A stretch of 64,000 nucleotides of DNA from Aeromicrobium sp. (GCF_023146395.1 NZ_JAGLCD010000001.1:124001-188000), one strand, 5' to 3'; shown: positions 43,650-54,271, numbered from the stretch's first letter. The notes: a model not told the origin generated them from the sequence alone. Translations and numbers: made by a program.

Positions 43650-46232
43650 TTACTCCGCCTCCGCCAGCGTGGCCTCGACCGTGACCTCGGTGGTGCCGTC
43701 AGCGGGGGAGAGCGTGAGCTCGCCGACCACGCGACCGGCGGCCTTGACGTCGTCGAGGGCCAGAGCGGCGAGGTCGAGCACCGCGGCCGGACCGGTGGCC
43801 GTCGCCGCGGTGACCTCGGTGCGCTGACTGACCTTGGCGGTCGACTTCGCGCCACGGATGCCGGCGAGCACCTGCCCCGCCGCCGCGAGCACGCCCGCGT
43901 CGGCGCCCTCGGGCAGCTCGTCCGCGGTGGGCCAGGCGGCCCGGTGGATCGAGCCCTCCTGCCACCACGACCAGACCTCCTCGGTCACGTACGGCAGGTA
44001 CGGCGCGAGCAGGCGCAGCTGCGTCGACAGCGCCAGCACGAACGCGGCCTTTGCGGACGCGCCACCGGCGTCGTCGCGACGGGCACGCTCCTTGACGAGC
44101 TCGAGGTAGTCGTCGCAGAAGTCCCAGAAGAACTTCTCGGTGACCTCGAGCGCCGAGGCGTAGTCGTAGTCCTCGAGGAACGCCGTGGCCTCGCCGACGA
44201 CGGTGCGCAGGCCCGCCAGCATGGCCAGGTCGAGCGCCTCGGTGACCCGAGAGGCATCGAGGAACGAGGCGTCGGCGCCCAGACCGTAGGACTCCTCCGC
44301 GGCCAGCACGAACTTGCTGGCGTTGAGCACCTTCATCGCCAGGCGACGTCCGACCTTCATCTGCGCCTCGTCGAAGGGCGAGTCGGCCCCCGGACGAGCA
44401 CCGGCGGCCCGCCAGCGCACGGCATCGGCGCCGTACTTGTCCAGGATCTCGTTGGGCACGACGACATTGCCCTTGGACTTGCTCATCTTCTTGCGATCGG
44501 GGTCGACCACGAAGCCCGACAGTGCCGCGGTGCTCCACGGCACTCCGTCGAACTCCTGGTGGGCCCGCACGACCGAGCTGAACAGCCAGGTGCGGATGAT
44601 GTCGTGACCCTGGGGGCGCAGGTCCATCGGGTAGGTCGCGGCGAAGAGCTCCGGGTCGCGCTCCCACCCTGTCACGAGCTGCGGGGTGAGCGAGGACGTG
44701 GCCCACGTGTCGAGCACGTCGGGATCGGCCATGAACCCGCCGGCCACGCCACGCTGGGACTCCTCGAAGCCGGGGGGCGTCTGCGACGCCGGGTCGACCG
44801 GGAGGGTGTCCTCGGCGGCGAAGATCGGGTCGTCGTAGTCGGGCTGAAGATCGGCGTCGAGGCGGTACCAGACCGGGAACGGGATGCCGAAGAAGCGCTG
44901 ACGGCTCACGAGCCAGTCGCCGTTGAGGCCCTCGATCCAGTTGGTGAGCCGGCTCTGCATGTACCCGGGCTTCCAGCTGATCTCGTCGCCGCGCTTGACG
45001 AGCGCCTGGCGCAGGTCGCTGTCACGGCCGCCGTTGGCGATGTACCACTGGCGGGTCGAGACGATCTCGAGCGGCTTGTCGCCCTTCTCGTAGAAGTTGG
45101 CCATGCGCTGGGTCGGCACGGGGTCGCCGTCGAGGTCGCCGCTGGCGCGCAGCGCGGCCACGACGGCCTCGCGCGCCGAGAACGTGGTCTTGCCGGCGAG
45201 CTCGGCGAACAGGTCGCGACCGGCGTCGCTCGCGATCCACTCGGGCACCTCGCGCAGGAAGCGGCCGTCGCGACCGATCACGGTGCGGTTGGGGAGCTGG
45301 TGCTCGCGCCACCAGATCACGTCGGTCAGGTCGCCGAACGTGCAGCAGTGCACGATGCCGGAGCCCTTCTCCGGGTCGGCGAGCGTGCTGGCGATGACGG
45401 GCACCTCGACGCCGAAGATCGGCGAGGTCGCAGTGGTGCCGAACAGGTGCCGGTACCGCTCGTCGTCGGGGTGGGCGATGAGCGCGACGGCGGCCGGGGT
45501 GAGCTCGGGGCGGGTCGTCTCGACGTGCGTCGTGCTGCCGTCGCTCAGGTGGTAGGCCACCCGGTGGTAGGCGCCCGGGTAGTCGCGCGCCTCGAGCTCG
45601 GCCTGCGCCACGGCGGTCTGGAACGTGACGTCCCACAGCGTGGGGGCGTCCTGCGTGTACGCCTCACCCCGGGCCACGTTGCGCAGGAAGGCTCGCTGGC
45701 TCGTGACCTGGGCGGCCTCGCCGATCGTGGTGTAGGTCTGGGTCCAGTCGACGCTCAGCCCGAGCGTGCGCCACAGCTTCTCGAAGACCTTCTCGTCCTC
45801 CGCGACGAGCTCGTTGCACAGCTCGATGAAGTTGCGACGGCTGATCGGGATCTGCTTCTTCGCGTCCGGCTTCTCCGGCGGGGTGAACGCGGGGTCGTAC
45901 GCGACCGTGGGATCGCAGCGCACGCCGTAGTAGTTCTGCACGCGACGCTCCGTGGGCAGGCCGTTGTCGTCCCAGCCCATGGGGTAGAACACCTCGAAGC
46001 CGCGCATGCGCTTGTACCGGGCGATGACGTCGGTGTGGGTGTAGCTGAACACGTGACCCACGTGCAGCGAGCCCGACACGGTCGGTGGCGGGGTGTCGAT
46101 CGAGTACACCGCGGAGCGCTCGGCCGGGCGCTGGAACCGGAACGTCCCACGGTCCTCCCATACGCCGCTCCACCGCTCCTCGAGGCCTTCGAGGACGGGC
46201 TTCTCCGGGACACGGTTCGCGGCACTGTTCAC
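43650..46232 (-). CDS. valS: Valyl-tRNA synthetase
   Basis: 860 aa, GTG 46232, the shorter actinobacterial/archaeal-like class. HIGH motif as [14 protein letters not shown] (about residue 55), a connective editing domain in the middle, KMSKS in [17 protein letters not shown], and the anticodon-binding C-domain. A C-terminal coiled-coil is short or lacking compared with E. coli ValS. It charges tRNA-Val and edits Thr. It is followed by the repeat island. The MMPL gene stop lies 49 bp upstream on the same strand. Confidence 0.97.
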   Translation of the reverse strand: MNSAANRVPEKPVLEGLEERWSGVWEDRGTFRFQRPAERSAVYSIDTPPPTVSGSLHVGHVFSYTHTDVIARYKRMRGFEVFYPMGWDDNGLPTERRVQNYYGVRCDPTVAYDPAFTPPEKPDAKKQIPISRRNFIELCNELVAEDEKVFEKLWRTLGLSVDWTQTYTTIGEAAQVTSQRAFLRNVARGEAYTQDAPTLWDVTFQTAVAQAELEARDYPGAYHRVAYHLSDGSTTHVETTRPELTPAAVALIAHPDDERYRHLFGTTATSPIFGVEVPVIASTLADPEKGSGIVHCCTFGDLTDVIWWREHQLPNRTVIGRDGRFLREVPEWIASDAGRDLFAELAGKTTFSAREAVVAALRASGDLDGDPVPTQRMANFYEKGDKPLEIVSTRQWYIANGGRDSDLRQALVKRGDEISWKPGYMQSRLTNWIEGLNGDWLVSRQRFFGIPFPVWYRLDADLQPDYDDPIFAAEDTLPVDPASQTPPGFEESQRGVAGGFMADPDVLDTWATSSLTPQLVTGWERDPELFAATYPMDLRPQGHDIIRTWLFSSVVRAHQEFDGVPWSTAALSGFVVDPDRKKMSKSKGNVVVPNEILDKYGADAVRWRAAGARPGADSPFDEAQMKVGRRLAMKVLNASKFVLAAEESYGLGADASFLDASRVTEALDLAMLAGLRTVVGEATAFLEDYDYASALEVTEKFFWDFCDDYLELVKERARRDDAGGASAKAAFVLALSTQLRLLAPYLPYVTEEVWSWWQEGSIHRAAWPTADELPEGADAGVLAAAGQVLAGIRGAKSTAKVSQRTEVTAATATGPAAVLDLAALALDDVKAAGRVVGELTLSPADGTTEVTVEATLAEAE

Positions 46233-46281
46233 AAGGGATGAGTCTAGGCGCCACCGGCACCCGGCCGGGCGTGCCGGGTGC

Positions 46282-48591
46282 CTACGCGCGGTGCTCTGGT
46301 GCGGTCCGCGCGGGCGCGGCGTCGACGGGGTCAGCCGCGTGCCCGGCGTCGGCGACGTGGTGCGAGCCGTCGGTGCGCCACAGGTGGCTCGGCCACCACA
46401 TCCACCGGCCCACGTCGAGCGTCAGGGCGGTCACGAGCACCGAGCGCACGACGATCGTGTCGAGCAGGACGCCGAGGGCCACGACGAAGCCGAGCTGGGC
46501 CAGGAAGACGATCGGCAGCGTGGCGAGCGCGGAGAAGGTGCCGGCGAGCACGAGCCCGGCCGAGGTGATGACGCCGCCCGTGGCCGCCAGGCCGATCAGG
46601 GCGCCGCGGCGGGTGCCGATCTTGACCGACTCCTCGCGGACCCGGGTCATGAGGAAGATGTTGTAGTCGATGCCGAGCGCCACCAGGAACACGAAGGCGA
46701 ACAGCGGGAAGGACGTGTCGGTGCCGGCGAAGTCGAAGACCTGCTGGAACACGACGGCACTGATGCCGAGCGCCGCCCCGAAGGACAGCACGACGGTGCC
46801 GAGGAGGATCAGCGGCGCCAGGATCGAGCGCAGCAGGACCCCGAGCACGACGAGCACGACGAGCAGGATCAGCGGGATGATCAGCTGGTTGTCGGCCGCC
46901 GAGGCCGCACGAACGTCGAGGCCGATCGCCGAGATGCCACCGACCTGGGCATCGGCGCCGTCGACCGCGTGCACCGCCTCACGGGCCCGTTCGACGGTGT
47001 CGTACGCCGCCTCGGAGTCGGAGGCCGCGGTCAGGGTGCGCTCGAAGTAGACGACGTCGCCGCGCACGAGACCGTCCTGGCTCTCCGGCGAGCCCGGGGC
47101 TGCGGAGGCGGACGCGGGCTGCAGGCCGTCGGTGTCGTCGAGCGCGGCCGCCACGGCCCCGGCGTCGGCGGCCCTGGCCACGACCTGCACCGGCGAGCCC
47201 TCGCCGGCGGGGAAGTGATCGGCGATGACCTCGTCGGCCACGATCGAGGGTTGCTCGGTCGTGAAGGTGTCGGCGTTCGAGAGCAGGCCCGAGTTGAGCT
47301 GGGTCATGCCGACGCAGGCCAGGCCGAGCAGCACGGTCGTGGTGACCCACACGGTGCGCGGGCGTCGGGCGACCCGGGTGCCCACGCGACCCCAGAGCCC
47401 GCTGCCCTCGGTCTTGACGTCGCCGAACCGCGGCACGAAGGGCCAGAACACCCAGCGGCCGAAGACCACGAGCAGCAGCGGCAGCACGATCAGCATCACG
47501 AGCAGGGCCACCACGATGCCGGCCGCGGTGACGGGACCCAGCCCGGCCGTGGAGTTCATCTGGGCAAAGCTCAGGCACAGCAGCCCGATCACGACCGTGA
47601 GCCCGCTCGCGACGATGGCGGGGGCCGCGCGGCGCAGGGCGTGGCTCATCGCGTCGATGCGGTGCTCGAAGTTGCGCAGCTCCTCGCGGTAGCGCGCCAC
47701 GAGCAGCAGGGCGTAGTCGATGCCGGCGCCCAGCACGAGCACCGCCAGGATCCCGGCGCTCTGGCCGTTGACCGTGAGGTCGGCGTACCGGGCGAGCAGG
47801 TACACGACGCCTTCGGCGGCGCCGACGCTGAGCACGCCGCAGACCAGCGGGATGAGCCAGAGGAACGGGCTGCGGTAGGTGAGCAGCAGCATGACGACCA
47901 CGACGCTGAGGGCGGCCAGCAGGAGGATCCCGTCGATGCCGGCGAAGGCCGTGGCCTGGTCGGCGCCGAAGGCGAGGGGGCCGCCGACGTAGCCCTGGAG
48001 CCCGCCCCCGGTGGAGGAGGCGACGACCTCCCGCATCGCGTCGACCGCGTCGGGGAGCTGCTCGAAGCCTGCGGTGTCGTCGATGCGGTAGGTCACCACG
48101 AGCTGCAGCGCCGTGCCGTCCTGTGAGGTGAGCCGGGCGACCAGGTCGTCGCTGATCTGACCGGCCGGAGCCGTGGCCGCGACCTGCTGCTCGGCTGGCG
48201 ACAGGCTCAGCACGGCGGGAGCGACGGCGCTGACGACGTTCTCGTCGAGGTCCTGCAGCTCGGCCAGGGCGCCGCGGACGGTGACGACGTCGGCGGCCGT
48301 GATCCCGCTGTCGCGCACGAAGACCACGATCGCCGGTGACTCGTCGTCGCTCGCGAAGCCCGCCGTGCGCTCGATGACCTTGGTGGACTCGGCGTCACCG
48401 GGGAGCCAGCTGGCGATGTCGTTCTCCTGGACGTCGCCCAGCTTGCTGGCCATCGAGCCGAAGCCGCCGAGGACCGCGACGGCGACGACCAGGCCGGCGA
48501 CGATCGCGGTCCACGTGCCGCGGCGTGAGCGCCCGGGGGACGGCGTGGGGGACGGCGGGGAGAGCGGGGTGGGGCTCGGCGAGCTGTTCAT
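46282..48591 (-). CDS. MMPL/RND family transporter
   Basis: 769 aa with the RND-type twofold layout: TM1 ([18 protein letters not shown]), a large exported loop (about 45-200), helices 2-6 including [18 protein letters not shown], then the second half with TM7, a second loop and [18 protein letters not shown]. The GIDY motifs provide the proton-relay Asp-Tyr pairs of MmpL proteins. It exports lipids or other hydrophobic compounds using the proton gradient. There is no adjacent regulator or mmpS. It is inserted between valS and folC, which are neighbours in M. tuberculosis. Confidence 0.92.
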   Translation of the reverse strand: MNSSPSPTPLSPPSPTPSPGRSRRGTWTAIVAGLVVAVAVLGGFGSMASKLGDVQENDIASWLPGDAESTKVIERTAGFASDDESPAIVVFVRDSGITAADVVTVRGALAELQDLDENVVSAVAPAVLSLSPAEQQVAATAPAGQISDDLVARLTSQDGTALQLVVTYRIDDTAGFEQLPDAVDAMREVVASSTGGGLQGYVGGPLAFGADQATAFAGIDGILLLAALSVVVVMLLLTYRSPFLWLIPLVCGVLSVGAAEGVVYLLARYADLTVNGQSAGILAVLVLGAGIDYALLLVARYREELRNFEHRIDAMSHALRRAAPAIVASGLTVVIGLLCLSFAQMNSTAGLGPVTAAGIVVALLVMLIVLPLLLVVFGRWVFWPFVPRFGDVKTEGSGLWGRVGTRVARRPRTVWVTTTVLLGLACVGMTQLNSGLLSNADTFTTEQPSIVADEVIADHFPAGEGSPVQVVARAADAGAVAAALDDTDGLQPASASAAPGSPESQDGLVRGDVVYFERTLTAASDSEAAYDTVERAREAVHAVDGADAQVGGISAIGLDVRAASAADNQLIIPLILLVVLVVLGVLLRSILAPLILLGTVVLSFGAALGISAVVFQQVFDFAGTDTSFPLFAFVFLVALGIDYNIFLMTRVREESVKIGTRRGALIGLAATGGVITSAGLVLAGTFSALATLPIVFLAQLGFVVALGVLLDTIVVRSVLVTALTLDVGRWMWWPSHLWRTDGSHHVADAGHAADPVDAAPARTAPEHRA

Positions 48592-48837
48592 GACAGATCC
48601 TTCTCGGCGCGCTGCACGCTCACGGTGGTGCAGGTCGCGATCATCATGGTGCCCCCGACCGACACTCCGCGATGGGGGATTTCGCGCATTTCTCCCTGAG
48701 GGCGCCTGCTCACGTCGGCTGCGGAGCCGCGTCGCTCAGGCGTCGCCGGGCGGATCGGCCTCCCCAGCACCAGCGCCGACCGCGGCGGCGTGGGCTGACG
48801 TCCGACGGCCCTGGCTGCGGCTGCGATACTGGGGGAG

Positions 48838-50190
48838 ATGAGACCTTCCTTCTCCGAGGTCGAGCACGCGTTGCAGGGCCGCTGGCCCGAGACGCGTCTC
48901 GAGCCCTCGCTCGACCGCATCGCGGCGCTGACCCGGCTGATCGGCGACCCCCAGCAGTCGTTCCGCGTCGTCCACCTGACCGGCACGAACGGCAAGACGT
49001 CGACGGCGCGCATGATCGACGCCCTTCTGCGCACGCTCGACCTGCGCACCGGCCGGTTCACGAGCCCGCACCTGCAGTCGGTCACCGAGCGCATCAGCCT
49101 CGACGGCGAACCGCTGTCGCAGGAGGCGTTCGTCGACGCGTTCGCCGACGTCGCCGCCTACGCGCAGATCGTCGACGAGTCGCAGCCGCACCCGCTGTCG
49201 TTCTTCGAGATGACCGTCGCGATGGCGTACGCGGCGTTCGCCGACGCCCCGATCGACGTCGCCGTGGTCGAGGTCGGCATGGGTGGCACGTGGGACGCCA
49301 CCAACGTCGCCGACGCCGACGTCGCCGTCGTGCTGCCCGTCGCGATGGACCACGCGCGCTACCTGGGCGACTCGCTGACCGACATCGCCCAGGAGAAGGC
49401 CGGCATCATCAAGGCCGGCGCGCGGGTCGTCGTGGCCGAGCAGGAGCCCGAGGTCATGGACGTTATCGGCCTGCGGGCCACCGACGTCGGCGCGACGCTG
49501 GTGCGCGAGGGGATCGACTTCGGCGTCGCCGCGCGGCTCGTGGCCGTCGGCGGCCAGCAGCTCGACCTGCAGGGCATCGGCCGGCTGTACGAGGACGTCT
49601 TCCTGCCCCTGCACGGTGCGCACCAGGCGCGCAACGCGGCGCTGGCCCTGGCGGCGGTCGAGTCGTTCCTGGGCGGTCGCGAGCTCGACCCCGACCTCGT
49701 CCGGTCGGCGTTCGCCTCGGTGCACTCCCCGGGGCGGCTGGAGGTCGTGCGACGCAGCCCCACCGTGCTGCTCGACGCCGCCCACAACCCGCACGGCATC
49801 GAGGCCTCGCTCGCCGCGATCGGCGAGGAGTTCTCGTTCAGCCCGCTCGTCGCGGTCGCCGCCGTCATGGCCGACAAGGACGTCGACGAGATCCTCCGCG
49901 CGCTCGACGGAGTCGTCGCGCACCTGGTCTGCACGCAGAACTCCTCCGACCGCTGCCTGCCGGCCAGCGAGCTGGGCGAGATCGCCGAGGACCTGCTCGG
50001 CGAGGACCGCGTCACGGTGGTGCCCCAGCTCGACGACGCGATCGTGCGAGGCATCGCGCTCGCCGAGGCGATGGAGGGCTACGAGGACGCGATCGGCAGC
50101 GGCGGCGTGCTCGTGACCGGATCGGTCGTCACGGTCGGCGAGGCCCGCACGCTGCTCGTCCCCACCGTGGCCGAGGGGACCGATCGATGA
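48838..50190 (+). CDS. folC: Folylpolyglutamate synthase / dihydrofolate synthase
   Basis: 450 aa, Mur-ligase-like. P-loop in LTGTNGKTSTARMID (about residue 51), SPHLQSVTERI, VEVGMGGTWDATNV, and the C-domain LDAAHNPHGIEA. It adds glutamate to dihydropteroate and to folates. A weak GATACT -10 ends 7 nt before the ATG. The next gene overlaps by 4 bp. folC-DUF4233-ndk is a conserved actinobacterial block. Confidence 0.96.
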   Translation: MRPSFSEVEHALQGRWPETRLEPSLDRIAALTRLIGDPQQSFRVVHLTGTNGKTSTARMIDALLRTLDLRTGRFTSPHLQSVTERISLDGEPLSQEAFVDAFADVAAYAQIVDESQPHPLSFFEMTVAMAYAAFADAPIDVAVVEVGMGGTWDATNVADADVAVVLPVAMDHARYLGDSLTDIAQEKAGIIKAGARVVVAEQEPEVMDVIGLRATDVGATLVREGIDFGVAARLVAVGGQQLDLQGIGRLYEDVFLPLHGAHQARNAALALAAVESFLGGRELDPDLVRSAFASVHSPGRLEVVRRSPTVLLDAAHNPHGIEASLAAIGEEFSFSPLVAVAAVMADKDVDEILRALDGVVAHLVCTQNSSDRCLPASELGEIAEDLLGEDRVTVVPQLDDAIVRGIALAEAMEGYEDAIGSGGVLVTGSVVTVGEARTLLVPTVAEGTDR

Positions 50191-50567
50191 GGGCGCGCCT
50201 GTGCGCCGCGATGCTGTTCTTCGAGGCGATCCTCCTGGGGCTCTCGACGCCGGTCATGATCACGGTCGAGGACGTCGACCGTGGGCTCGCCCTGTGGCTC
50301 GGCCTCGGGCTGGCCGTGGCCTGCGTCCTCGTCGCGGGCCTGCTGCGACGCCCCGGCGGGTTCGCACTGGGTCACGCGCTGCAGGTGGCCGCGATCGCCC
50401 TCGGTCTCCTCGCGCCGGCCATGTACTTCGTCGGCGGCCTCTTCGCCCTGCTGTGGTGGGGCGCCTACCGGCTCGGGGGCACGGTCGACAGCGATCGGGC
50501 GCGGTGGGCCGCCGAGGCCGAGCAGACCGCGGAACCCCAGGAGAACGGCGGCGCCGCAGAGGTGTGA
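50187..50567 (+). CDS. DUF4233 membrane protein
   Basis: 126 aa from ATG 50187 (ATGA overlap with folC). Four hydrophobic helices (MLFFEAILLGLSTPVMI, LALWLGLGLAVACVLVAGLL, ALQVAAIALGLLAPAMYFV, FALLWWGAYRLG), then a charged tail. It corresponds to the small membrane protein always found between folC and ndk (Rv2446c in M. tuberculosis, from memory). The function is unknown. The track versions in other frames are shadows. Confidence 0.88.
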   Translation: MRARLCAAMLFFEAILLGLSTPVMITVEDVDRGLALWLGLGLAVACVLVAGLLRRPGGFALGHALQVAAIALGLLAPAMYFVGGLFALLWWGAYRLGGTVDSDRARWAAEAEQTAEPQENGGAAEV

Positions 50568-50596
50568 ACCGCCTCCGGCGGGTCTAGTCTCGAGCC

Positions 50597-51211
50597 ATGG
50601 TCAGGGTCCTGGCGGTCGCCGACGAGGTCGCGCCCCAGGTCGATGACGTCAGGGTGCGCTCCCTGCGGCCCGATCTGGTGCTCGCGGCCGGCGACCTGCC
50701 GTGGGACTACCTGGAGTTCCTCGCCTCCTGCCTGGAGGTCCCGGTCGTGTTCGTGCCGGGCAACCACGACCCGGAGATCGCCGCGAGATCGGCCTGGGGC
50801 GGGCCCGTGTTCGACGGCGCGCGCCCGCACGGCGCGGTCAACGCCGACGTGCGGGTCGTGGAGGCTGCGGGACTGCGGATCGCCGGCCTCGGCGGGAGCG
50901 TCCGCTACAACCGAGGGCCCCACCAGTACACCCAGCGCGAGTACGTGCGGCGCGCGCGACGTCTGGCGCGACGGGCCCGTCGCGCCGGCGGCGTCGACAT
51001 CCTCCTGAGCCATGCTCCGCCGCGGGGACTCGGCGACGAGGACGACGGTCCGCACGTCGGCGTGGAGTCGATGCACGACCTCCTCGCCGATCTCGAGCCG
51101 CGGTGGCACGTGCACGGGCACATCCATCCCCACGGTTTCCCCCGGGCCGATCGTCAGGTCGGTCCGACCACCATCACGAACGTGGTGCCCTGGCGCCTGC
51201 TGGAGGTCTGA
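50597..51211 (+). CDS. Calcineurin-like metallophosphoesterase
   Basis: 204 aa. Metal and catalytic motifs: GDLPWDY, PGNHDPE, SHAPPRG and HGHIHPHGFP. The first motif, normally D-x-H, reads ADEVAPQ, so the metal-binding histidine is Val. This subfamily (RVLAVADEV...LVLAAGDLPWDYLEFL) may bind metals with a changed ligand set. TAGTCT ends 6 nt before the ATG, pointing to a leaderless transcript. It forms a pair with the ParB-like gene that starts 1 bp after its stop. The substrate is unknown. Confidence 0.88.
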   Translation: MVRVLAVADEVAPQVDDVRVRSLRPDLVLAAGDLPWDYLEFLASCLEVPVVFVPGNHDPEIAARSAWGGPVFDGARPHGAVNADVRVVEAAGLRIAGLGGSVRYNRGPHQYTQREYVRRARRLARRARRAGGVDILLSHAPPRGLGDEDDGPHVGVESMHDLLADLEPRWHVHGHIHPHGFPRADRQVGPTTITNVVPWRLLEV

Positions 51212-51212
51212 C

Positions 51213-52067
51213 ATGCCGCGCGAGAGTGGTTCTCCCCGGGTCGACGCCGAGAGCGACTTCCTGCGTGCCCGTCGCCAGCAGGTGCTGGCCGGTCTCGCGG
51301 CACGGGTGCGCGGCGCCACCGACGACGTCGTGCAGGCGATGTCCTTCGACGAGGTCGTCGAGGCGCTGGGTCGTCGCGGCGAGCGCTACGCCGGGACCCG
51401 TGTCATCCCGCTCGACGCCATCGTGGGCTCGGTCGACAAGGTCAAGGACTTCGACCGCCGGTTCCGCCCCACCTCGACCCGCAGCCGCGAGCGCTGGGAG
51501 CGTCTGGCGCGGGCCAGCCGCAAGGGGGAGGAGATCCCGCCGATCGAGGTCTACCAGGTCGGCGACTACTACTTCGTCCGCGACGGGCACCACCGGGTCT
51601 CGGTCGCGCACAGTCTCGGGGTGACGCTGATCGAGGCGCGCGTCACGGTGGTCGACACGCTCTTGACCCCGGTCGGGGTCGGTGCCCGCGACGAGCTGGA
51701 GCTCAAGCACTGGCGACGGCTCATGCTGGAGCGGGTTCCGTTCACGGGGGAGGCGCGCGCCGCCGTCGCGGTCGACCATCCCGTCCAGTACGGCGAGATC
51801 GCCGAGAACGTCGAGGCCTGGGCGACCCGGCGCATGCACGCCGAAGGGGCGTACATGGACCGGGAGACCATGGCCCGGCGCTGGTACGAGGAGGAGTACT
51901 GCCCCGTCGTGGAGCTCATCGAGGAGGCCGGGGTGCGCGGGCCCCACGAGCGCCCGACCGAGGCCTATCTGCGCATCGCCTGCGAGCGCTACACGTTGAT
52001 CCGCGACCACGAGTGGAGCGCCGAGATCATGGAGCAGGTCGGCAAGGGCAAGCGCCGCAAGCGGTAG
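51213..52067 (+). CDS. ParB/Srx-fold nuclease-like protein
   Basis: 284 aa. The centre (residues about 65-150) has a ParB N-terminal/sulfiredoxin-like pattern: TRVIPLDAIVGSVDKVKDFDRRF, EIPPIEVYQVGDYYFVRDGHHRVSVA. It lacks the ParB helix-turn-helix and CTP-clamp features that would mark a partition protein, and the window shows no parA or parS context. The C-terminal half (YMDRETMARRWYEEEY...YTLIRDHEWSAEI) is unassigned. It is co-transcribed with the phosphoesterase. A nucleotide-binding or kinase-like Srx role is possible. Confidence 0.75.
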   Translation: MPRESGSPRVDAESDFLRARRQQVLAGLAARVRGATDDVVQAMSFDEVVEALGRRGERYAGTRVIPLDAIVGSVDKVKDFDRRFRPTSTRSRERWERLARASRKGEEIPPIEVYQVGDYYFVRDGHHRVSVAHSLGVTLIEARVTVVDTLLTPVGVGARDELELKHWRRLMLERVPFTGEARAAVAVDHPVQYGEIAENVEAWATRRMHAEGAYMDRETMARRWYEEEYCPVVELIEEAGVRGPHERPTEAYLRIACERYTLIRDHEWSAEIMEQVGKGKRRKR

Positions 52068-52110
52068 GTCCACGCGACCCAGTGGTCCCCTGACGGCTCC
52101 CCGCGGAGGT

Positions 52111-52200
52111 GGGACCGAGTCTGAGGGGTTGTGGTTGCTGCGTGGTCGAATCTGAGGGGGTGAGGGTGCCCGAGCACCCTTAATCCCTCAGACTGCGTCC
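52111..52200. repeat. Dispersed palindromic repeat, family II, copy 2
   Basis: GGGACCGAGTCTGAGGGG, then TTGTGGTTGCTG, then a hairpin TCTGAGGGGGTGAGGGTGC (52151-52169) against GCACCCTTAATCCCTCAGA (52174-52192; 16 of 19 paired, two more G-T). The order and sequence match the 26390-26509 element on either of its strands. It lies between the convergent ParB-like and sugC-like genes. Confidence 0.75.
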
Positions 52201-52233
52201 ACCGGGCAGCCGGTGACGGAGGTCGTCAACGAT

Positions 52234-53397
52234 TCAGAGCCCGACGGTCAGGTTCTCCCCGCTCGACGGGTCGAACAGGTGCATCCGGTCGGTGTCGATG
52301 AACAGCCGCGTGTGCTCGCCGTCCTCGCCCGTGCTGGCTGCGTCCAGCGACACGACGAGCTGGGTGCGCAGCGAGTCGCCGTCGGCCTCACGGGCGAGCT
52401 CGCGGAGCTGGTCCTGCACCTGGGGCTCGGCCTCGTAGGGCACGTAGGCGTACTGCTGGTCGCCCAGCCACTCCCGCACATCGATCGTGGCCTCGAAGGT
52501 GCGGGCCGCGTCGACCGAGTCGTCGCCGATGACCGAGACGTCCTCGAAGTGCTCCGGTCGGATGCCGGCCATCAGGAGCCCCTTGCCCTCCGTGGCCTTC
52601 GCCTTCGGCGCCGGGAGCGGGAAGGTCCCGAACGGCAGGGTGACCTGGCCGTTCTCGACCGTGGCCGGCAGGAAGTTCATGGGGGGCGAGCCGATGAAGC
52701 CGGCGACGAAGAGGTTGGCCGGCTGCTCGTACAGCTCGCGCGGCGTGGCCAGCTGCTGCAGGATGCCGCGCTTCATGACCGCGACGCGGTCGCCGAGCGT
52801 CATGGCCTCGGTCTGGTCGTGCGTCACGTAGACCGTGGTGATGCCGAGCTTCTTCTGCAGGCGGGCGATCTCGGTGCGCATCTGGCCCCGCAGCTTCGCG
52901 TCGAGGTTCGAGAGCGGCTCGTCGAACAGGAAGGCGTCGGCCTGGCGGACGATCGCCCGTCCCATCGCCACGCGCTGGCGCTGACCACCCGACAGGTTGG
53001 CGGGCTTGCGTTCCAGGTGCTCGTCGAGGTCGAGGGTCTTGCTCGCCTCACGGACCTTCTCGTCGATCTCCTTCTCGGGCCGTTTCTGCAGGCGCAACGG
53101 GAAGGCGATGTTCTCGTAGACCGACAGGTGCGGGTAGAGCGCGTAGTTCTGGAAGACCATCGAGAGGTTCCGGTCGCGCGGCGCGAGGTCGTTGACCCGC
53201 TTGCCGCCGATCACCATGTCGCCGCCGGAGATGTCCTCCAGGCCGACGATCATCCGCAGCAGGGTCGACTTCCCGCACCCCGAGGGGCCGACGAGGATCA
53301 GGAACTCCCCGTCCGCGACGTCGATGCTGACGTCGTTGACGGCCGGGAACCCGTCGCCGTACTTCTTGACGATGTTCTTCATCTCGATGGTGGCCAT
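52234..53397 (-). CDS. sugC: Sugar ABC transporter ATP-binding protein (SugC/UgpC/MsmK type)
   Basis: 387 aa. Walker A GPSGCGKST (about 37), signature LSGGQRQRVAMGRAIVR (about 135), Walker B AFLFDEPLSNLDAKLR, H-loop YVTHDQTEAM, then the C-terminal regulatory OB-fold domain of carbohydrate importers (AGIRPEHFEDVSV). It energises the two permeases encoded just upstream (3-bp gap). It is the last gene of the minus-strand operon alpha-glucosidase, binding protein, permease, permease, ATPase. Confidence 0.93.
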   Translation of the reverse strand: MATIEMKNIVKKYGDGFPAVNDVSIDVADGEFLILVGPSGCGKSTLLRMIVGLEDISGGDMVIGGKRVNDLAPRDRNLSMVFQNYALYPHLSVYENIAFPLRLQKRPEKEIDEKVREASKTLDLDEHLERKPANLSGGQRQRVAMGRAIVRQADAFLFDEPLSNLDAKLRGQMRTEIARLQKKLGITTVYVTHDQTEAMTLGDRVAVMKRGILQQLATPRELYEQPANLFVAGFIGSPPMNFLPATVENGQVTLPFGTFPLPAPKAKATEGKGLLMAGIRPEHFEDVSVIGDDSVDAARTFEATIDVREWLGDQQYAYVPYEAEPQVQDQLRELAREADGDSLRTQLVVSLDAASTGEDGEHTRLFIDTDRMHLFDPSSGENLTVGL

Positions 53398-53400
53398 GGA

Positions 53401-54270
53401 TCAACCCTTCACTGCGCCGGCGGTCAGGCCGGCGACGATCTTGCGCTGGAAGAACAGGACGAGGATGACGATCGGGACCGTGGCGACCACGGCACCGGCC
53501 GCCAGGAGCGACGCGGGCCGGTTGAACGGGTCGTTGCCCACGAAGAACGACAGGGACGCCGGAATCGGGCGGGCTGCCTCGGTCGAGGTCAGCGAGATGC
53601 CGAACACGAAGTCGTTCCACGCGAAGAAGAACGTCAGGATCGCGGCCGTGAAGACCCCCGGCGCCGCGAGCGGCACGATGACCTTGCGGAACGCCTGCCA
53701 CTGGGTCGCCCCGTCGACCTGGGCCGCCTGCTCCATCTCCCACGGGATCTCGCGGAAGAACGCCGACAGGGTCCAGATCGCGAGCGGGAGGGTGAAGGAC
53801 ATGTACGGGATGATCAGCCCGGGCCAGGTGTCGTAGAGCCCGATCGTGCGCCACATGTCGAACAGGGGTCCCACGAGGGAGACGACCGGGAACATCGCGA
53901 TCACGAGCGCCGTCGTGAGCACGAACTTCTTGCCCTTGAAGTCCAGCCGGGCGATCGCGTAGGCGGCGAGCGTGGCGATCGCGACCGACAGGATCGTCGC
54001 GATCAGCGAGATCCCGATCGAGTTGAGGATCGACCTGCGGAACTGCGCGTACTGGTCGTCGAACAGCAGGTCGCGGTAGTTGTCCCAGCCGGCCCCGCCG
54101 CCGCTGGAGGGGAAGAAGCCGGGGCTGCCGTTCGTGACGGCGGCCTGCGACTTGAACGACAGCGAGATGATCCACACGACCGGCAGCAGGCACCAGCCGA
54201 GCACGAGCGCGACGCCGAGCACCATGCCACCGCGCTGCACGCGGTCCTTGTTCTTGCCCGTCAGTGCCAT
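53401..54270 (-). CDS. sugB: Sugar ABC transporter permease (SugB/MalG type)
   Basis: 289 aa with six predicted helices. The EAA loop reads EMEQAAQVDGATQWQAFRKV (about residues 185-204), where the permease touches the ATPase. It pairs with the upstream permease to form the channel. The operon is tight: 1 bp after the preceding stop and 3 bp before the ATPase. The assignment as SugB-like follows from gene order and similarity of the partner permease to SugA. Confidence 0.9.
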   Translation of the reverse strand: MALTGKNKDRVQRGGMVLGVALVLGWCLLPVVWIISLSFKSQAAVTNGSPGFFPSSGGGAGWDNYRDLLFDDQYAQFRRSILNSIGISLIATILSVAIATLAAYAIARLDFKGKKFVLTTALVIAMFPVVSLVGPLFDMWRTIGLYDTWPGLIIPYMSFTLPLAIWTLSAFFREIPWEMEQAAQVDGATQWQAFRKVIVPLAAPGVFTAAILTFFFAWNDFVFGISLTSTEAARPIPASLSFFVGNDPFNRPASLLAAGAVVATVPIVILVLFFQRKIVAGLTAGAVKG

Positions 54271-54271
54271 G

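Noticed and set aside
43944-46241. 765-aa plus-strand ORF opposite valS
   Set aside because: Antisense shadow of a clear valyl-tRNA synthetase.
46093-48126. 677-aa plus-strand ORF opposite the MMPL gene
   Set aside because: Low-complexity Asp/Gln/His-rich shadow; the minus strand encodes the transporter.
51213-52067. Chromosome-partition ParB gene / origin region
   Set aside because: Only the N-terminal ParB/Srx-like fold is visible; no parA, parS palindromes, dnaA or gidB in the window.
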